Positions 1 through 7,261 of a stretch of 16,043 nucleotides of DNA are shown here, piece after piece (position 1 is the first letter of the stretch; the number at the start of each line of letters is the position of its first letter). The notes beneath the pieces were generated by a model. That model worked only from the letters and a program-made list of their open reading frames with translations. It made no database searches and was not told the origin of the DNA. The translations under genes were made by a program, and so were the position numbers. The stretch is from the NCBI GenBank assembly GCA_964614585.1, contig CAZTLW010000044.1:1-16043 (forward strand), read 5' to 3'. This DNA comes from JAHEFX01 sp964614585. GTDB lineage: Bacteria > Actinomycetota > Acidimicrobiia > Spongiisociales > JAENVV01.

Positions 1-48
1 CTGCCCGGCCCCCGACTCGCCATCCGCGGCCACTGACGGCCGCCTCAC
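1..48 (-). CDS. possible 5' end of the next operon gene (partial)
   Basis: A GTG at 46-48 overlaps the TGA stop of the SCO1664-family gene in the GTGA arrangement used at two other junctions here (2965-2968 and 8203-8206). The frame stays open for 16 codons to the window edge. It reads as a low-complexity start (VRRPSVAADGESGAGQ) that I cannot assign. In mycobacteria and streptomycetes this triad lies near cysQ and mshC, so a mycothiol-related gene is possible, but that is inference. The overlap is the main evidence, and the stretch is too short for a coding-potential test. Confidence 0.35.
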   Translation of the reverse strand, partial: MRRPSVAADGESGAGQ

Positions 49-743
49 CAGATCGGCCAGGGGAGTGGGGGCCGGTCGGTCGGTGGCGCCGGATGGGTCC
101 GTCGGCGCACCAACTCGATGACCCGGGCGGCGAAGGCGTTCGCCTCGGGCCCCCCGAGGGATGACCCGACGAGATCGGCCAGCACGTCGAGGCAGTCGGT
201 GAGCCCGGCGACGGCGGCATGCATCGACGCAGGCAGCCGCTCGCCGGCGAAGCCCCACAACACCGTCCGCAGCTTGTCGTCGGGGTGGAAGGTGAGGGCG
301 TTGTCGATCGCCCAGATCCGGCCGGTCTCGTCGCCGAGCAGGTGGCCGAGCTTGCGGTCGGCGTTGTTGGTCACGAGGTCGAGCACCGCGATCGGCCAGA
401 CCCGGTCGTCCATCGTCGGGTGGACGAGGTCCCGCTGGTCGACGTCGGGGTCCTCGTGGAGGTACCGCTGGGCCGACCCCGGACCGTAGGGGCCCGTTGC
501 CCAGTGGGTCTCGGGCACCACCCCCAGGCCGGCCGCCTCGCTCACCCGGTGGGTGAGCACCTCCCGGATCGCGAGGGTCGCCAGCGGGAAGTCCCAGAGC
601 GGCGACTCGCCCCGCACCGGCTTGTAGACGACGAGCGTGTCGTCGGCGAGCCGACCCAGCATCGTCGCGTTGGAGGCACCGTGCAGGTGCCCGAGCACCT
701 CCACCACCTCCCAGTGGGGCTCATCGATCGGGGTGGTGTCCAT
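45..743 (-). CDS. SCO1664-family protein, PI3/PI4-kinase-like fold
   Basis: A 232-residue protein of the actinobacterial SCO1664 family, whose function is unknown. Motifs recall the PI3/PI4-kinase or HipA-like fold. VYKP at 39-42 carries a candidate ATP-binding lysine (K41). LDLVTNNADRK at 121-131 resembles a catalytic loop (D122, N126, N127, D129). AIDNALTF at 145-152 resembles a metal-binding Asp/Asn motif (D147, N148). The C-terminus is Pro/Arg-rich. No signal peptide or membrane segment is seen, so it is probably cytosolic. The ATG start lies 23 bp inside the DUF3090 gene, implying translational coupling. It is the third gene of the phosphatase-DUF3090-SCO1664 block. Family membership is confident; kinase activity is inferred from motif spacing only. 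Confidence 0.9.
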   Translation of the reverse strand: MDTTPIDEPHWEVVEVLGHLHGASNATMLGRLADDTLVVYKPVRGESPLWDFPLATLAIREVLTHRVSEAAGLGVVPETHWATGPYGPGSAQRYLHEDPDVDQRDLVHPTMDDRVWPIAVLDLVTNNADRKLGHLLGDETGRIWAIDNALTFHPDDKLRTVLWGFAGERLPASMHAAVAGLTDCLDVLADLVGSSLGGPEANAFAARVIELVRRRTHPAPPTDRPPLPWPIW

Positions 744-1221
744 TGGTCGCCGGGCACTGGTGGCCGGCCGGGTCCATCGGGAGTCGGCAGAGCTCGCAGA
801 CCTCCCGGCCCGCCCCCACCACCTCTCGGGCGCGGGCCGCCATGGCCTGCAGCTGTTCGGGTGCCACCTGGAAGGTGACCTCGTCGTCCTCGTCGACCGA
901 TCCGAGCTCCACGGTCACGAGCTCCCGTCCCTCGGTGGCCCGCAGCACGATCGACCCGATGCGGAACCGGGGGATGAAGGTGCCGGGCTCGTCGGGGAAG
1001 GCATCGAGGATCCTCGTCACCGCGTCGGGATCGGAGACGTGGCCTGCCTCGGCGAGGAGCTCCAGCGAGCGGTCGGCGAGGGCGTCGATCTGGGCCTTCT
1101 CGGCCACGAACCAATACGGGTCGCCGCCGGTGACGACGTGGACGAAGAACGTGCGGTCGCCGGGACGGCCGATCGCCGCCGCCAGCAGCACCTCGGCCGG
1201 TCCGAGGTCCTCGGAGCTCAT
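721..1221 (-). CDS. DUF3090 family protein with C-terminal zinc-ribbon-like motif
   Basis: A 166-residue protein matching the actinobacterial DUF3090 family (Rv2134c-like), of unknown function. The body (residues 8-130) is mixed alpha/beta with TFFVHVVTGGDPYWFVAEK at 24-42 and TFIPRFRIGS at 81-90. The C-terminus carries C142-x2-C145-x8-H154-x-C156, a plausible zinc knuckle. No transmembrane segment is seen. The ATG at 1219-1221 overlaps the TGA of the phosphatase gene (ATGA), so the two are probably translationally coupled. It overlaps the downstream SCO1664-family gene by 23 bp. The conserved order suggests the three products act in one process. Confidence 0.92.
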   Translation of the reverse strand: MSSEDLGPAEVLLAAAIGRPGDRTFFVHVVTGGDPYWFVAEKAQIDALADRSLELLAEAGHVSDPDAVTRILDAFPDEPGTFIPRFRIGSIVLRATEGRELVTVELGSVDEDDEVTFQVAPEQLQAMAARAREVVGAGREVCELCRLPMDPAGHQCPATNGHHPDR

Positions 1222-1820
1222 GGGGCGTGCCTCCCGTTGATCTGGACGACGTGGGCCGGCGCACCCTTGACGAGGTCGACCACCGAGATCGACGCCGGGG
1301 CGACGCCGATGCGCTGGAAGAGGTCGAACGGCTGGCCGAGGTAGTGCGACAACACGAGCTTGATGACGTCGGCGTGGGAACAGGCGATGACCGTGTCACG
1401 GGCGCCGGCCTCGGCAGCGAGGGCCTCGACGGCGGCCACCGCCCGGTGCTGGACGTCGACGAATGCCTCGCCGTCGGGGAACGTGAACCGGGAGGGTGCG
1501 ACCTGCACCGTCCGCCAAGCCTTCAGCTTGGCGAGCGACGCCAACGTGCGGCCCTGCCATCGTCCGAAGTCGACCTCTTCGAGACCGGGCTCGATCGTCG
1601 GTTCGAGGCCGTGGGCGGCGCCGATGACGGTGGCGGTCTCCACGCAACGCTGCACCGGCGAGCTGACCAGCCGGGCGGGGCGCACCCCGACGAGGGCGTC
1701 GCGAGCCGCCTCGGCGATCTCCACGCCGGAATCGCCCAGCCCGACCCCGGGCAACCGGCCGGTCAGCTTGCGGCCGGTCTCGGGGGTGGGGGCGTGGCGG
1801 ACGAGGATGACTCGGGGCAT
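1218..1820 (-). CDS. histidine phosphatase superfamily protein (MSMEG_4193-type putative phosphomutase)
   Basis: A 200-residue phosphoglycerate-mutase-like protein. The catalytic set is visible: LVRHAPT with R8 and phospho-acceptor H9, R58 in SSPVQRCVETA, E82 in EEVDFGRWQG, and H149 in ACSHAD. This supports a phosphohistidine-type phosphatase or mutase. The actinobacterial set found next to DUF3090 and SCO1664 proteins is annotated as MSMEG_4193 family. The substrate is unknown. No Shine-Dalgarno precedes the ATG. Instead a TAGGGT hexamer at 1834-1829 lies 8 nt upstream, suggesting a leaderless mRNA that starts at this gene even though further minus-strand genes lie upstream. It overlaps the DUF3090 gene by 4 bp. 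Confidence 0.93.
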   Translation of the reverse strand: MPRVILVRHAPTPETGRKLTGRLPGVGLGDSGVEIAEAARDALVGVRPARLVSSPVQRCVETATVIGAAHGLEPTIEPGLEEVDFGRWQGRTLASLAKLKAWRTVQVAPSRFTFPDGEAFVDVQHRAVAAVEALAAEAGARDTVIACSHADVIKLVLSHYLGQPFDLFQRIGVAPASISVVDLVKGAPAHVVQINGRHAP

Positions 1821-1827
1821 GGTCGGC

Positions 1828-1842
1828 CACCCTAGAAGGGTG
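1828..1842. repeat. inverted repeat overlapping the -10 element (possible operator)
   Basis: CACCCT-AGA-AGGGTG is a perfect 6-bp inverted repeat with a 3-bp spacer. It sits in the 39-bp gap between the small membrane gene and the phosphatase gene and covers the candidate -10 hexamer. It could be an operator or a weak hairpin after the 50-residue gene. No T-run follows. Confidence 0.4.
1829..1834 (-). promoter_or_regulatory. candidate -10 element of the phosphatase-DUF3090-SCO1664 operon
   Basis: TAGGGT read on the minus strand, ending 8 nt before the ATG at 1820. It fits the actinobacterial TAnnnT -10 pattern and leaderless spacing. No convincing -35 box is visible. It lies inside the inverted repeat at 1828-1842. 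Confidence 0.4.
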
Positions 1843-1859
1843 CCCGAGTTGGTCGGAGG

Positions 1860-2012
1860 TCAGCGTCCATCGGCCAGGAAGAACACGCAGGCGACACCGA
1901 ACACCACGGATCCCGCGACGACCCACGGATCTCCCGTGGCGATGCCGGCGACGAGGAAGCACACGGCGCTCGCCAGGAACAGCCACCAACCGATCTGCTG
2001 GAAGCGCGACAT
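1860..2012 (-). CDS. 50-residue two-helix membrane protein, hypothetical
   Basis: ATG at 2012 to TGA at 1860 encodes 50 residues. There are two hydrophobic segments, at about 8-25 and 29-47, joined by a short ATGDP turn. This predicts a small helical hairpin in the membrane with both ends probably on the same side. The start lies 2 bp after the stop of the upstream dehydrogenase gene, so it is probably cotranscribed and coupled with it. No known family is recognised. Support comes from the clean hydrophobic pattern, tight spacing and filling of an otherwise empty 150-bp gap. The same frame is open far upstream, but that part is antisense-like noise. Confidence 0.65.
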   Translation of the reverse strand: MSRFQQIGWWLFLASAVCFLVAGIATGDPWVVAGSVVFGVACVFFLADGR

Positions 2013-2014
2013 GG

Positions 2015-2968
2015 TCACCCCGCCCGTGCCGGCATGGGCCGGCCCGCCAGTGCCTCGATGAGGTTCCGGGCCGCCAACTCGGCCATGGCCGCCCGGGTGC
2101 GATGGGTGGACGAGCCCAGGTGGGGGATGACGGTGGCCCGGGGCAGGGCGAGGAGCGGATGGTCGGCGGGCATCGGCTCGGGGTCGGTCACGTCGAGCGC
2201 CGCCCACGAGATCGTCCCATCGGCCAGGGCCTCGACGAGGGCGTCGGTGTCGACCACGGGGCCCCGGGAGACGTTCACCAACCCGGCAGTGGGCTGCATC
2301 CGGGCGAGGGCGGCGGCGTCGATGAGGCCGGTCGTCTCGTCGGTGAGTGGCACCGTGACGACGACGTGGTCCGACTCGGCGAGCAGGTCTGGTAGCGGGA
2401 CGACGGTCACGCCGAGGTCGGCCTCGACGTCGGGATGGCGGCTGCGGGTGGTGGCGAGCAGCCGGCAGCCGAACCCACCGAGTCGACGGGCCACGGCCCG
2501 CCCGATCCGGCCGAGCCCCACGATCCCGACGGTGCTCGCCGACACCTCGGCTCCCATGAGCAGGTCCGGGTCCCACGGGCCCCAGCGACCCGCCCGCACG
2601 TGCGCCACGCCCTCGGGGAGGCGCCGGGCGCCGGCCAGCAGCAGGGCGACGGCGAGGTCGGCGGTGGCCTCGGTCAAGACGTCGGGGGTGTGGCCGACGG
2701 GGATGCCGGCGGCGGCGAAGGCGGCGACGTCGACGTTGTCGACGCCCACGGCCATCTGCGACACCGCCCGGAGCCGGGGCGCGGCTTCGATGACGCTCCC
2801 GTCGAGGCGGTCGGTGAGCATGGAGTAGAGGCCGTCGGCATCGGCGACCCGGGCGAGCAGCTCGGCGTGTGGCATGGCCCGGTCCTCGTCCCAGCAGTCG
2901 ACCTCGGCCTGGTCGGCCAGCATCTCGAGGGCCCGCCCCGGTGGGCGGCGGGTGACCAGCACCTTCAC
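2015..2968 (-). CDS. D-2-hydroxyacid dehydrogenase, glyoxylate/hydroxypyruvate reductase type
   Basis: A 317-residue cytosolic NAD(P)-dependent dehydrogenase that would reduce 2-oxoacids such as glyoxylate or hydroxypyruvate to D-2-hydroxyacids. The Rossmann motif GLGRIG lies at 151-156. The catalytic triad is R235 (NVSRGPVVD), E264 (DPEP) and H283 (IPHLGSS). MAVGVDNVDV at 72-81 and TEATADLAVALLL at 99-111 are typical of the GyaR/GRHPR branch. The segment TTRSRHP (173-179) after the second Rossmann strand has Arg/Ser rather than an acidic residue, suggesting NADPH preference (inference). The GTG start at 2968 overlaps the TGA of the SRAP gene (GTGA). Length is normal for the family. The exact substrate is not determinable here. 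Confidence 0.92.
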   Translation of the reverse strand: MKVLVTRRPPGRALEMLADQAEVDCWDEDRAMPHAELLARVADADGLYSMLTDRLDGSVIEAAPRLRAVSQMAVGVDNVDVAAFAAAGIPVGHTPDVLTEATADLAVALLLAGARRLPEGVAHVRAGRWGPWDPDLLMGAEVSASTVGIVGLGRIGRAVARRLGGFGCRLLATTRSRHPDVEADLGVTVVPLPDLLAESDHVVVTVPLTDETTGLIDAAALARMQPTAGLVNVSRGPVVDTDALVEALADGTISWAALDVTDPEPMPADHPLLALPRATVIPHLGSSTHRTRAAMAELAARNLIEALAGRPMPARAG

Positions 2969-3642
2969 GAGAACAGGTCCTGGCGGTCGGCGAGCAGCTC
3001 CGGCCCGTTGTTGGCGACGCTGCCGACGGCGTCGCCGATCGGACGGGCGACGATCCGACCGGGCGAGGCCCGGTCGAGTACGGGGGCGACGACTTCGGGG
3101 TCGGTGAGATCGCGATCGAGCCAGTCGTCCCAGGTCTCCGGCGGCAGCCAGACCGGCATCCGGTCGTGGATGTCGGCGATCTCGTCGGCGGCGTCGGTGG
3201 TGATGATGGCGCACGTCCGGACCGGCTCCCCGGTGGCGGGATCCGTCCACCGTGACCAGATCCCGGCAAAGACCATCTCCCCGTCGGCGAGGTCGACGTG
3301 GTGGGGGATCTTGCCCCGCCCCGTCTGCTGCCACTCGTAGAAGCCGTCGGCGGGGATCAGGCAGCGGCGATACCGGAAGGAGTCGCGAAAGGCGGGCTTG
3401 GTGGCGACGGTCTCTGCCCGGGCGTTGATGTGGATCGTGCGGGCGTCGTCCGCCCACGACGGGACCAGTCCCCAGCGCATCGACCCGAGCAGGCGGTCCC
3501 CCCGGTGCTCGGCCACGGCGTACACGGGGTCGGTGGGAGCGACGTTCCACGACGGCGGGAGCGGGGCATCGAGGGCCGGTTGGGCGTCGAAGACGCCGAC
3601 CCAATGGTCGAGATCGGCCGCCTGCACGAATCGTCCGCACAT
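2965..3642 (-). CDS. SRAP (SOS response-associated peptidase / HMCES-YedK) family protein
   Basis: A 225-residue protein of the SRAP family, which crosslinks covalently to abasic sites in single-stranded DNA through Cys2 after removal of Met1. Key elements are all present: MCGRF at the N-terminus (C2), N33 in WNVAPT, INARAET at 72-78, E103 in RRCLIPADGFYEW (92-104), FAGIWSRW at 125-132 and H159 in IHDRMPVWL. The start is fixed at 3642 because C2 must be N-terminal; longer in-frame starts exist but would mask it. A TAACGT hexamer lies 8 nt upstream and no Shine-Dalgarno is seen, so the mRNA may be leaderless. It diverges from the NuoF-like gene and heads the minus-strand run. Confidence 0.96.
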   Translation of the reverse strand: MCGRFVQAADLDHWVGVFDAQPALDAPLPPSWNVAPTDPVYAVAEHRGDRLLGSMRWGLVPSWADDARTIHINARAETVATKPAFRDSFRYRRCLIPADGFYEWQQTGRGKIPHHVDLADGEMVFAGIWSRWTDPATGEPVRTCAIITTDAADEIADIHDRMPVWLPPETWDDWLDRDLTDPEVVAPVLDRASPGRIVARPIGDAVGSVANNGPELLADRQDLFS

Positions 3643-3650
3643 GCCCGCGG

Positions 3651-3656
3651 ACGTTA
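3651..3656 (-). promoter_or_regulatory. candidate -10 element of the SRAP gene
   Basis: TAACGT on the minus strand, ending 8 nt before the MCGRF start codon. It fits a leaderless promoter. No clear -35 box is seen. Confidence 0.4.
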
Positions 3657-3687
3657 GGCCGCCCGGAGCGCTCCGTCGGGGCGGGCG

Positions 3688-3693
3688 TAGGCT
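3688..3693 (+). promoter_or_regulatory. candidate -10 element of the NuoF-like gene
   Basis: TAGGCT matches TAnnnT and lies 26 bp upstream of the ATG at 3720. GGAG at 3711-3714 serves as ribosome binding site with 5-nt spacing. Unlike several neighbours, this gene appears leadered. The -35 region is not recognisable. Confidence 0.3.
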
Positions 3694-3719
3694 CGGCCAC
3701 CTCGACACCAGGAGCCGAG

Positions 3720-5039
3720 ATGGGCCGCATCCTCCCCGACGAGCCGTACGCCGACCTCGACGCCTACCTGGCCGCCGGTGGCGGACGGGCCCTGGCGGCG
3801 GCGACCCGCCGGGGGCGGGCGGGCGTCATCGAGGAGGTGCGGGCCTCCGGCCTGCGGGGCCGGGGTGGTGCCGGCTTCCCGACCGGGATCAAGTGGGCCG
3901 GCATCGCCGACTCGGGAGCCGTCGATCGGTGGATGGTGTGCAACGCCGCCGAGGGCGAGCCGGGCACGTTCAAGGACCGATCCATCATCCGTGCCAACCC
4001 GTACGCGGTGCTCGAAGGGCTGGCGGTGGCGGCGTTCGCCATCGATGCCACCGGCGCCTTCATCGGCATCAAGGAGAAGTTCGTCGGCGAGGTCGACCGC
4101 CTCGCCACCGCCCGCGAGGAGCTCGCCGCCGCCGGCCTGCTCGGCGACGTCGGGATCGAGATCGTGACGGGACCCGATGACTACCTGTTCGGCGAGGAGA
4201 AGGCGCTGCTCGAGGCCATCGAGGGCCACGACCCCCTGCCCCGGCTCCATCCGCCCTACGTCCATGGGCTCTTCGAGGCACCGGGTGGGCCCTCGAAGCC
4301 CGCGGTGGTGAACAACGTCGAGACCCTCGCCAACGTCCCCGGCATCGTCACCGAGGGGGCCGAGTGGTTTCGCGAGCTCGGCACGGCGGCCTCGCCCGGC
4401 ACCATCGTCTGCACGATCGGCGGCGACGTGGCCCGGGAGGGCGTGGCCGAGGTGGCGCTCGGCACGCCCCTCTCGGCGCTCGTCGAGGTCTTCGGGGGCG
4501 GCGTCCCGGGCGGTGCACCGAAGCTGGTCCTCAATGGGGCCTCCACCGGCCCGCTGACGGCGGCGGACCTCGACGTCCCCATCTCCTGGGAGGGTTTGGA
4601 GGCCGCCGGGTCGGCGCTCGGCTCGGCGGGTTTCACCGTGTACGACCACTCGGTGTGCGCCGTTGCGGTGGCGGTGGCCGTCAACGCCTTCCTGTTTCGG
4701 GGCTCGTGCGGCCAGTGTCCTCCGTGCAAGCTCGGGACCGGGGCGATCACCGGGGGGTTCGTGTCCCTGGCGATGGGCGGCGACGGTGATGCGCTCGACG
4801 AGATCGTCGCCTGGACGCAGCGGGTCACCGACGCCAACCGGTGCGGGCTCGGCGCCGGGGCCCGGGCCTTCACGACCGGCCTGCTCCGCCGCTTCCCCGA
4901 GGACGTGGCCCACCACCTCGAGGGTGGGACGTGTCCGTCGGAGCGGACGGTGGCGGTCACGACGATCCTCGACCACGACCCGGAGGCCGGACGCTTCGTG
5001 CACGCCGAGCCGGTCGACACCGATCGACCGGGCGGATGA
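3720..5039 (+). CDS. stand-alone NuoF-like NADH dehydrogenase flavoprotein (51-kDa subunit family)
   Basis: A 439-residue homologue of the complex I NADH-binding subunit. FMN/NADH motifs are present: GLRGRGGAGFPTGIKW at 44-59 and NAAEGEPGTFKDR at 75-87. YLFGEEKALLEAIEG at 155-169 replaces the canonical YxCGEETAL form (Phe for Cys, Lys for Thr). An SLBB-like region follows (about 240-300). The N3-type 4Fe-4S ligands are C330-x2-C333-x2-C336 and C375. It probably oxidises NADH and passes electrons to an unidentified acceptor. No NuoE, NuoG or other complex I gene lies nearby, so it is not part of a nuo operon here. The photolyase gene follows after 40 bp on the same strand. Family is certain; physiological role is unknown. 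Confidence 0.93.
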   Translation: MGRILPDEPYADLDAYLAAGGGRALAAATRRGRAGVIEEVRASGLRGRGGAGFPTGIKWAGIADSGAVDRWMVCNAAEGEPGTFKDRSIIRANPYAVLEGLAVAAFAIDATGAFIGIKEKFVGEVDRLATAREELAAAGLLGDVGIEIVTGPDDYLFGEEKALLEAIEGHDPLPRLHPPYVHGLFEAPGGPSKPAVVNNVETLANVPGIVTEGAEWFRELGTAASPGTIVCTIGGDVAREGVAEVALGTPLSALVEVFGGGVPGGAPKLVLNGASTGPLTAADLDVPISWEGLEAAGSALGSAGFTVYDHSVCAVAVAVAVNAFLFRGSCGQCPPCKLGTGAITGGFVSLAMGGDGDALDEIVAWTQRVTDANRCGLGAGARAFTTGLLRRFPEDVAHHLEGGTCPSERTVAVTTILDHDPEAGRFVHAEPVDTDRPGG

Positions 5040-5079
5040 CGGGCCGGTCCGGCTCCGGCGTCCGTCCCGTAGGACCGCC

Positions 5080-6384
5080 ATGACGGCCGTCGCCTGGTTC
5101 CGCCGCGACCTCCGCGTCGCCGACAACCCCATCCTCGCGCTGGGCGGGGATCGGGTCGTGCCGCTCTTCGTGATCGACCCGCGCCTGTTCCGTCCGGGGG
5201 AGCGGCGCACCGACGAGTTGGTGCGGCGGTTGCACGGCCTCGACGCGGTGCTCGCGGAGCGGGGCGGCCGGCTTCGGGTCGAGTCGGGGCCACCCGAGGA
5301 CGTGGTCACGGCCGTGGCCGCCGAGGTCGGTGCCGAGCGGATCGTCGCCAACCTCGACGTGTCGCCGTATGCCCGACGCCGCGACGAGGCGGTCGCCGAC
5401 CGCGTCCATCTCGATGGTCGGTGGGGGACGTTCGTCCATCCGCCGACGGCCCTCCGGACCCAATCGGGCACGCCGTACCGGGTGTTCACGCCTTTCGGTC
5501 GGTCGTGGTTCGACGCCGGGCTGCCCGAGCCGGTCGACGTCGACGCCGACCTCACGGGCGACGTCGGGGAGGGACTGCCGGAGCGGACGGGCGACCCGGT
5601 CTCCGAGCACGCGGCATGGGGTCGGGCGGGGGCCTGGCTGGCGGGCCCGGTCGAGGCGTACCCCGAGACCCGCGACCGCCCCGCCCTCGACGCCACCAGC
5701 CACCTCTCGATCGACCTCAAGTACGGCAGCATCGGCCCCGCGGCGCTCGCCCGGGCGACCGGCACCGACTCCGAGGGGCGCCACGCCTTCGTCCGCCAAC
5801 TCGCCTGGCGCGACTTCTGGGCCCAGTTGCTGTGGCACCACCCCGAGACCGTCACCGAGCCGCTCAACGACCGGTTCGCCGCCTTCCCGTGGCGGGACGC
5901 CCCCGACGACCTGGCGGCGTGGCGCGACGGCCGCACCGGGGTGCCCATCGTCGACGCCGGCATGCGCCAACTGGCGACGACCGGCTGGATGCACAACCGC
6001 GTCCGCATGGTGGTCGGCTCGTTCCTCGTCAAGCACCTGCTGATCCACTGGACGGAGGGCGAGCGGCACTTCCGGCGCCTGCTCCTCGACGGGGACGTCC
6101 CCCAGAACGTCGGCAACTGGCAGTGGGTGGCGGGCACCGGTGCCGACGCCGCCCCCTACTTCCGCGTCTTCAACCCCGTCCGCCAGGGCGAGCGGTTCGA
6201 CCCCGACGGGGCGTACGTCCGCCGCTGGGTGCCCGAGCTCGCCGACGTGCCGCCCGAGCACGTCCACGCACCGTGGGAGCTGGGGCCGCTCGAGCGGTCG
6301 GGGCTCGACTACCCGGAGCCGATCGTCGGCATCGACGAGGGGCGGGACCGGGCGCTCGCCGCCTACGACATGGTCAAGGGCTAG
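5080..6384 (+). CDS. phr: deoxyribodipyrimidine photolyase, class I (cryptochrome/photolyase family)
   Basis: A 434-residue protein that would repair cyclobutane pyrimidine dimers using light and reduced FAD. The N-terminal alpha/beta domain begins VAWFRRDLRVADNPIL (4-19). The FAD-binding C-terminal half contains SIDLKYGSIGP at 210-220, RQLAWRDFW at 239-247, W281 and TGVPIVDAGMRQL at 286-298, GWMHNRVRMVVGSFL at 302-316 and DVPQNVGNWQWVAGTGADA at 339-357. PYFRVFNPVRQGERFDPDG (359-377) is the family signature. Tryptophans positioned for the electron-transfer chain are retained. The ATG at 5080 is chosen because the domain begins immediately after it; AGGA at 5071-5074 may serve as ribosome binding site. 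It lies 40 bp after the NuoF-like gene and converges on purU with a 3-bp gap. Confidence 0.95.
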   Translation: MTAVAWFRRDLRVADNPILALGGDRVVPLFVIDPRLFRPGERRTDELVRRLHGLDAVLAERGGRLRVESGPPEDVVTAVAAEVGAERIVANLDVSPYARRRDEAVADRVHLDGRWGTFVHPPTALRTQSGTPYRVFTPFGRSWFDAGLPEPVDVDADLTGDVGEGLPERTGDPVSEHAAWGRAGAWLAGPVEAYPETRDRPALDATSHLSIDLKYGSIGPAALARATGTDSEGRHAFVRQLAWRDFWAQLLWHHPETVTEPLNDRFAAFPWRDAPDDLAAWRDGRTGVPIVDAGMRQLATTGWMHNRVRMVVGSFLVKHLLIHWTEGERHFRRLLLDGDVPQNVGNWQWVAGTGADAAPYFRVFNPVRQGERFDPDGAYVRRWVPELADVPPEHVHAPWELGPLERSGLDYPEPIVGIDEGRDRALAAYDMVKG

Positions 6385-6387
6385 CCC

Positions 6388-7233
6388 TCAGTCGAAGACG
6401 ACGGTCTTGTTCCCCACGATGAGCACCCGGCGCTCGATGTGCAGCCGCACGGCGCGGGCCAGCACCACCTTCTCGAGGTCCTGGCCCTTGCGCACGAGGT
6501 CGGGGACCCCGTCGCGGTGCGACACCCGGGCGACGTCCTGGTCGATGATCGGTCCCTCGTCGAGGTCGGCGGTCACGTAGTGCGCGGTGGCGCCGATCAC
6601 CTTCACCCCCCGGTCGTGGGCCTGGTGGTAGGGCCGACCCCCGGCGAACGCCGGCAGGAAGGAGTGGTGGATGTTGATGATCCGACCCGGGAAGGCATCG
6701 ACGACGCGGGGGGAGAGGATCTGCATGTAGCGGGCGAGCACCACGAGGTCGACGTCGGCCTCGTCGAGGAGCTCCAGCATGGCGGCCTCCTGCCTTGCCT
6801 TGGTGTCCGCCGTGACCGGGAGGTGGTGGTACGGGAGTCCGTAGTGACCGACGATGGCGGCGTGGTCGGGATGGTTGGAGATGACCAGTTCCGGTGACCC
6901 GCCCAACTCGCGGGCTTCCCACCGGCCGAGCAGGTCGACGAGGCAGTGCGGCTGGCGGGAGGCGAGGATCGCCACCCGCGGCTCGGCGTCGGTGGTGTGG
7001 AGGCGCCAGTCCATCCCGTAGCGGTTGGCCACCTCCGCGAAGTCGCCACGGAGCCGTTCGACATCCTGGCCGTCGAACTCGAACTCGACCCGCTGGACGA
7101 AGAGGCCGCCGGTCCGATCGACGTGCTGGTCGGCGTGAACGATGTTGGCGTCGCGGTTGGCGAGGAAGGTCGCCACCGCCGCCACGAGGCCCGGGCGGTC
7201 GGGGCAGGTGATGAGGAGGGTCGCCGTGGACAT
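6388..7233 (-). CDS. purU: formyltetrahydrofolate deformylase PurU
   Basis: A 281-residue enzyme that hydrolyses 10-formyl-THF to THF and formate, balancing the C1 pool and supplying formate for purine synthesis. An N-terminal ACT domain (about 5-80, starting LLITCPDRPGLVAAVATFL) would bind a regulatory ligand. The formyltransferase fold follows, with VLARYMQILSP at 165-175, N187 and H189 in INIHHSFLPAF, GVKVIGATAHYVTADLDEGPI at 209-229 in two pieces, and catalytic D225. Length equals the family norm. The start at 7233 has no Shine-Dalgarno, but a TACCCT -10 lies 7 nt upstream. It diverges from the cyclotransferase-like gene across 34 bp and converges with phr. Confidence 0.97.
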   Translation of the reverse strand: MSTATLLITCPDRPGLVAAVATFLANRDANIVHADQHVDRTGGLFVQRVEFEFDGQDVERLRGDFAEVANRYGMDWRLHTTDAEPRVAILASRQPHCLVDLLGRWEARELGGSPELVISNHPDHAAIVGHYGLPYHHLPVTADTKARQEAAMLELLDEADVDLVVLARYMQILSPRVVDAFPGRIINIHHSFLPAFAGGRPYHQAHDRGVKVIGATAHYVTADLDEGPIIDQDVARVSHRDGVPDLVRKGQDLEKVVLARAVRLHIERRVLIVGNKTVVFD

Positions 7234-7240
7234 CGGCGGC

Positions 7241-7246
7241 AGGGTA
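7241..7246 (-). promoter_or_regulatory. candidate leaderless -10 element of purU
   Basis: TACCCT on the minus strand, ending 7 nt before the purU ATG. It lies within the 34-bp divergent gap and no Shine-Dalgarno is present. Confidence 0.45.
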
Positions 7247-7255
7247 GGTGGGCGG

Positions 7256-7261
7256 TACGGT
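7256..7261 (+). promoter_or_regulatory. candidate leaderless -10 element of the cyclotransferase-like gene
   Basis: TACGGT, ending 6 nt before the GTG at 7268. This spacing places the transcription start at the start codon. It is back-to-back with the purU element, with 9 bp between them. Confidence 0.45.

Noticed and set aside
3654..6137. 827-codon open frame on the minus strand across the NuoF-like and photolyase genes
   Set aside because: It is antisense to two genes with clear family motifs, has Arg/Pro/Ser-rich translation without any domain, and reflects the lack of stops in GC-rich DNA.
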